A stretch of 34,400 bases of DNA from Alphaproteobacteria bacterium (lineage in GTDB: Bacteria > Pseudomonadota > Alphaproteobacteria > UBA8366): positions 1-34,400 of the forward strand of contig JAOTYV010000011.1 of the NCBI GenBank assembly GCA_029861675.1, read 5' to 3'. Shown here in pieces: positions 32,790 through 34,400 of this stretch (positions are counted from its first letter, which is position 1; the number at the start of each line of letters is the position of its first letter). The notes under the pieces were generated by a model, which saw nothing but the letters and a program-made list of their open reading frames with translations, was not told the origin of the DNA and searched no databases. The position numbers were made by a program, and so were the translations under genes.

Positions 32790-34256
32790 TCAGCCCGCGG
32801 GGACGCCGTCTATCGGCACCGCTTTCCAGAAATACTTGCGGAAGCCCCGCTCGTCGTCGAATTCGCGCACGCGGAACTGCATCCGCACCGCCGCGCCGAT
32901 GTCGAAAGTATCGCCGTCCACATCGCTGAAGTCCACCATAAGCCGGCCGCCGCCCTCGAACTGCACCATTCCGAAATAGGCCGGTGGATCGAGTGAAAAG
33001 GTAAGCGAATCAGCGGTATATGTATTCACCTTGCCCGGCGTATCGGCCATCGGATGATCGTCCTGGCTGTCCAGCGCACCGCAGTTCGGGTTGACGCAAT
33101 AGCGCGCCTTGGGGAACTGCACGGTGCCGCAGGTCGCGCATTTCCCGCCGACGAATCCGGTCAGCATCTTGCGGTTCCGGTACAGCGTGCTCAGCGCGGT
33201 CTGCTTGTCGACTTCGCCGCGCTTGCCGAAATCCTTGGTCACTGTTTTGTTGAAGGACAGAAACTTGTTGTAGTTCTCTTCCCGCGCGCCGGCGGCGAGG
33301 CTGCCGCTCACGCCGCGCGCCGGACGGGCGGCGGCGATGGCGTCGGTGGTCTCGAACAGCAACGCGTCGCAGCCCTGCCCGAATCCGGTCACCAAGATCT
33401 TTTCGCCCGGCCCCGCTGCTTCCAGCGCCTGCACCAGCATGACCAGGGCGTGCGCCGCGCCGGTATCGCCGCAGCGGCCCTGCAGCACGTCTATTACCGC
33501 CTCGTCGCGCACGCCGAGCTTCTTGGCGAGGCCTTCCGGCACCCGCCGCAATACGGTCGGCAGAATGAAGCGGTCGATAGCCTCGGGCGCCACGCCGGTC
33601 TGTTCAAGCAAGCCGGCGACCGCCTGCGGCACGATCTTCATGAAGCCTTCGTCGCGGATCCAGCGTTCTTCCCAGTCGTAGTCGAACTCGTGGTATTGGC
33701 CCCGGTAGTGGTCGACGAAATCGATCGACACCGTGTTGCCGCCGAGGTACCGCGCCGCCACCCCGTCGCCCTCGCCCAGCAGCAGCGCCGCCGCGCCGTC
33801 GCCGGCCAGCAATTCCTGCGGCGTGCCGTTCGCCGAGCGCCGATGTTCGGACGCCATGAACAGCGCGGGTCCGGTCGCCGCGATGCCGTTCAAGGCGGCG
33901 ATCAGCCCCGATGTGCCGGCCCGCTGCGAGGCGGCCACGTCGAGCGTCGCGATCTGTTCCTTGAGGGTCAGCGCCTCGGCGACGATGCCCGCGTTCTGCC
34001 GGTCGGCGAACGGCAGCGTGGTCGACGCCAGATGCACCGCGTTTACCGCCGCACGGTCGCGGTCGCCGAGACAGTCGCGCGCCGCCTCCACCGCCATGGT
34101 CACGCTGTCCTCGTCCCAGTTGCACATGGACCGTTCGCCCTTGGCGTGGCCCTTCAAGCCGGCGTTGGCCCAGGCGTTGGCCTCGACAATTTTCGCCCGC
34201 TGCAGGCGAAGCCGTGGGATGTATCCGCCGAATGCGGTGATGCCAGTGCTGCTCAT
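32790..34256 (-). CDS. HMG-CoA-synthase-like protein fused to DUF35 (zinc ribbon/OB)
   Basis: About 488 residues from ATG 34256 (MSSTGITAFGGYIPRLRL), the usual start of the family; the upstream in-frame ATG at 34376 would add unlike sequence. Residues 1-345 follow the thiolase-like fold of HMG-CoA synthase (GYIPRLRL, LAGDGAAALLL, ILVTGFGQGCDALLF). Residues about 360-488 are a DUF35 module: zinc ribbon C373, C376, C387, C392, then an OB-fold part (VNTYTADSLTFS; YFGMVQFEGGGRLMVDFSDV). In archaeal HMGCS the strand ACKAGT carries the nucleophile; here it reads SQRAGT, with Q111 at the Cys place. The Glu and His also seem replaced. It may be a scaffold, a decarboxylase or another acyl-CoA enzyme. 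Confidence 0.88.
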   Translation of the reverse strand: MSSTGITAFGGYIPRLRLQRAKIVEANAWANAGLKGHAKGERSMCNWDEDSVTMAVEAARDCLGDRDRAAVNAVHLASTTLPFADRQNAGIVAEALTLKEQIATLDVAASQRAGTSGLIAALNGIAATGPALFMASEHRRSANGTPQELLAGDGAAALLLGEGDGVAARYLGGNTVSIDFVDHYRGQYHEFDYDWEERWIRDEGFMKIVPQAVAGLLEQTGVAPEAIDRFILPTVLRRVPEGLAKKLGVRDEAVIDVLQGRCGDTGAAHALVMLVQALEAAGPGEKILVTGFGQGCDALLFETTDAIAAARPARGVSGSLAAGAREENYNKFLSFNKTVTKDFGKRGEVDKQTALSTLYRNRKMLTGFVGGKCATCGTVQFPKARYCVNPNCGALDSQDDHPMADTPGKVNTYTADSLTFSLDPPAYFGMVQFEGGGRLMVDFSDVDGDTFDIGAAVRMQFRVREFDDERGFRKYFWKAVPIDGVPAG

Positions 34257-34400
34257 GATTCGTCCGGTTGCCTTGCCGTCGTTTTGGCCTAGCCTATACC
34301 GCGATTCCCCGCTTGCAAATGGTCCCAGGGAAAGCACCTTCATGGCATCGACATTTCTCGGTTTCCCGGCGGGCAAAGCCTCACCCCGCCTCGATGCGGA

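Noticed and set aside
31334..32929. Long open frame on the plus strand opposite the thiolase gene
   Set aside because: It is Arg/His-rich without domains and mirrors the codon bias of the real gene on the other strand.
33054..34292. Long open frame on the plus strand opposite the HMGCS-like gene
   Set aside because: Same reason: low-complexity Arg/Val/Gly-rich product, no ribosome site, and the opposite strand encodes a recognised family.
1..34400. CRISPR arrays, insertion sequences, toxin-antitoxin pairs
   Set aside because: No regularly spaced repeats, no transposase frames and no recognised toxin or antitoxin pair were seen on either strand.

Overview
The window looks like a chromosomal stretch of an alphaproteobacterium, probably a Rhodospirillales-like environmental lineage. 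The grounds are the moderately high GC, the protein families present (UbiD decarboxylase, MmgE/PrpD, GMC oxidoreductase, DUF1028, DUF1737, an SCP2-type thiolase beside an HMG-CoA-synthase/DUF35 fusion), single-domain response regulators with a DRRR-type tail, and two perfect TTAA-N7-TTAA motifs of the CtrA type. No rRNA, complete tRNA, CRISPR array or insertion sequence was seen.

Left part (1 to about 6848) reads as one end of an integrated element. It holds a methyltransferase that seems to lack its C-terminus, a small DUF6961-like gene, a frameshifted propeller-like secreted protein, a phage terminase small subunit, an HD-GYP phosphodiesterase with a degenerate receiver-like N-terminus, a decayed stretch with a 19-bp direct repeat, and a P4-type tyrosine integrase. 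The integrase start faces a 49-base 3' fragment of a tRNA-Lys(TTT) gene (6800-6848), which is the expected scar at one att site. The intact tRNA should lie to the left, outside the window.

Middle part (6849 to about 24120) is chromosomal and rich in signalling and envelope genes. It has a REC-PilZ protein and a single-domain PilZ paralogue, each preceded by a perfect CtrA-like box; a divergent orphan Flp-type pilin and a possible 34-residue membrane peptide; several small membrane or secreted proteins; an MFS transporter convergent with an MBL-fold hydrolase; a UbiD-family decarboxylase; a nuclease-fold lipoprotein without the usual catalytic residues; a CheY-like regulator; an MmgE/PrpD protein; an LpxR-type lipid A deacylase; a histidine kinase with no sensor domain; and a HerA/DUF87 ATPase directly behind it.

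Right part (24121 to 34400) is mostly catabolic: a GMC oxidoreductase, a zinc-ribbon protein, a DUF1028 protein followed by an isocitrate-lyase/PEP-mutase-family enzyme, a secreted cysteine-containing protein, a Tat-exported PhoD-type phosphatase, and an operon of HMG-CoA-synthase-like/DUF35 fusion, SCP2-type thiolase and DUF1737 protein. The operon resembles the archaeal thiolase/HMGCS/DUF35 channelling complex in gene content. However, the HMGCS-like domain appears to lack the catalytic Glu, Cys and His, with Gln at the Cys position. That operon, the CtrA-box/PilZ pairing and the tRNA scar are the observations most worth following.
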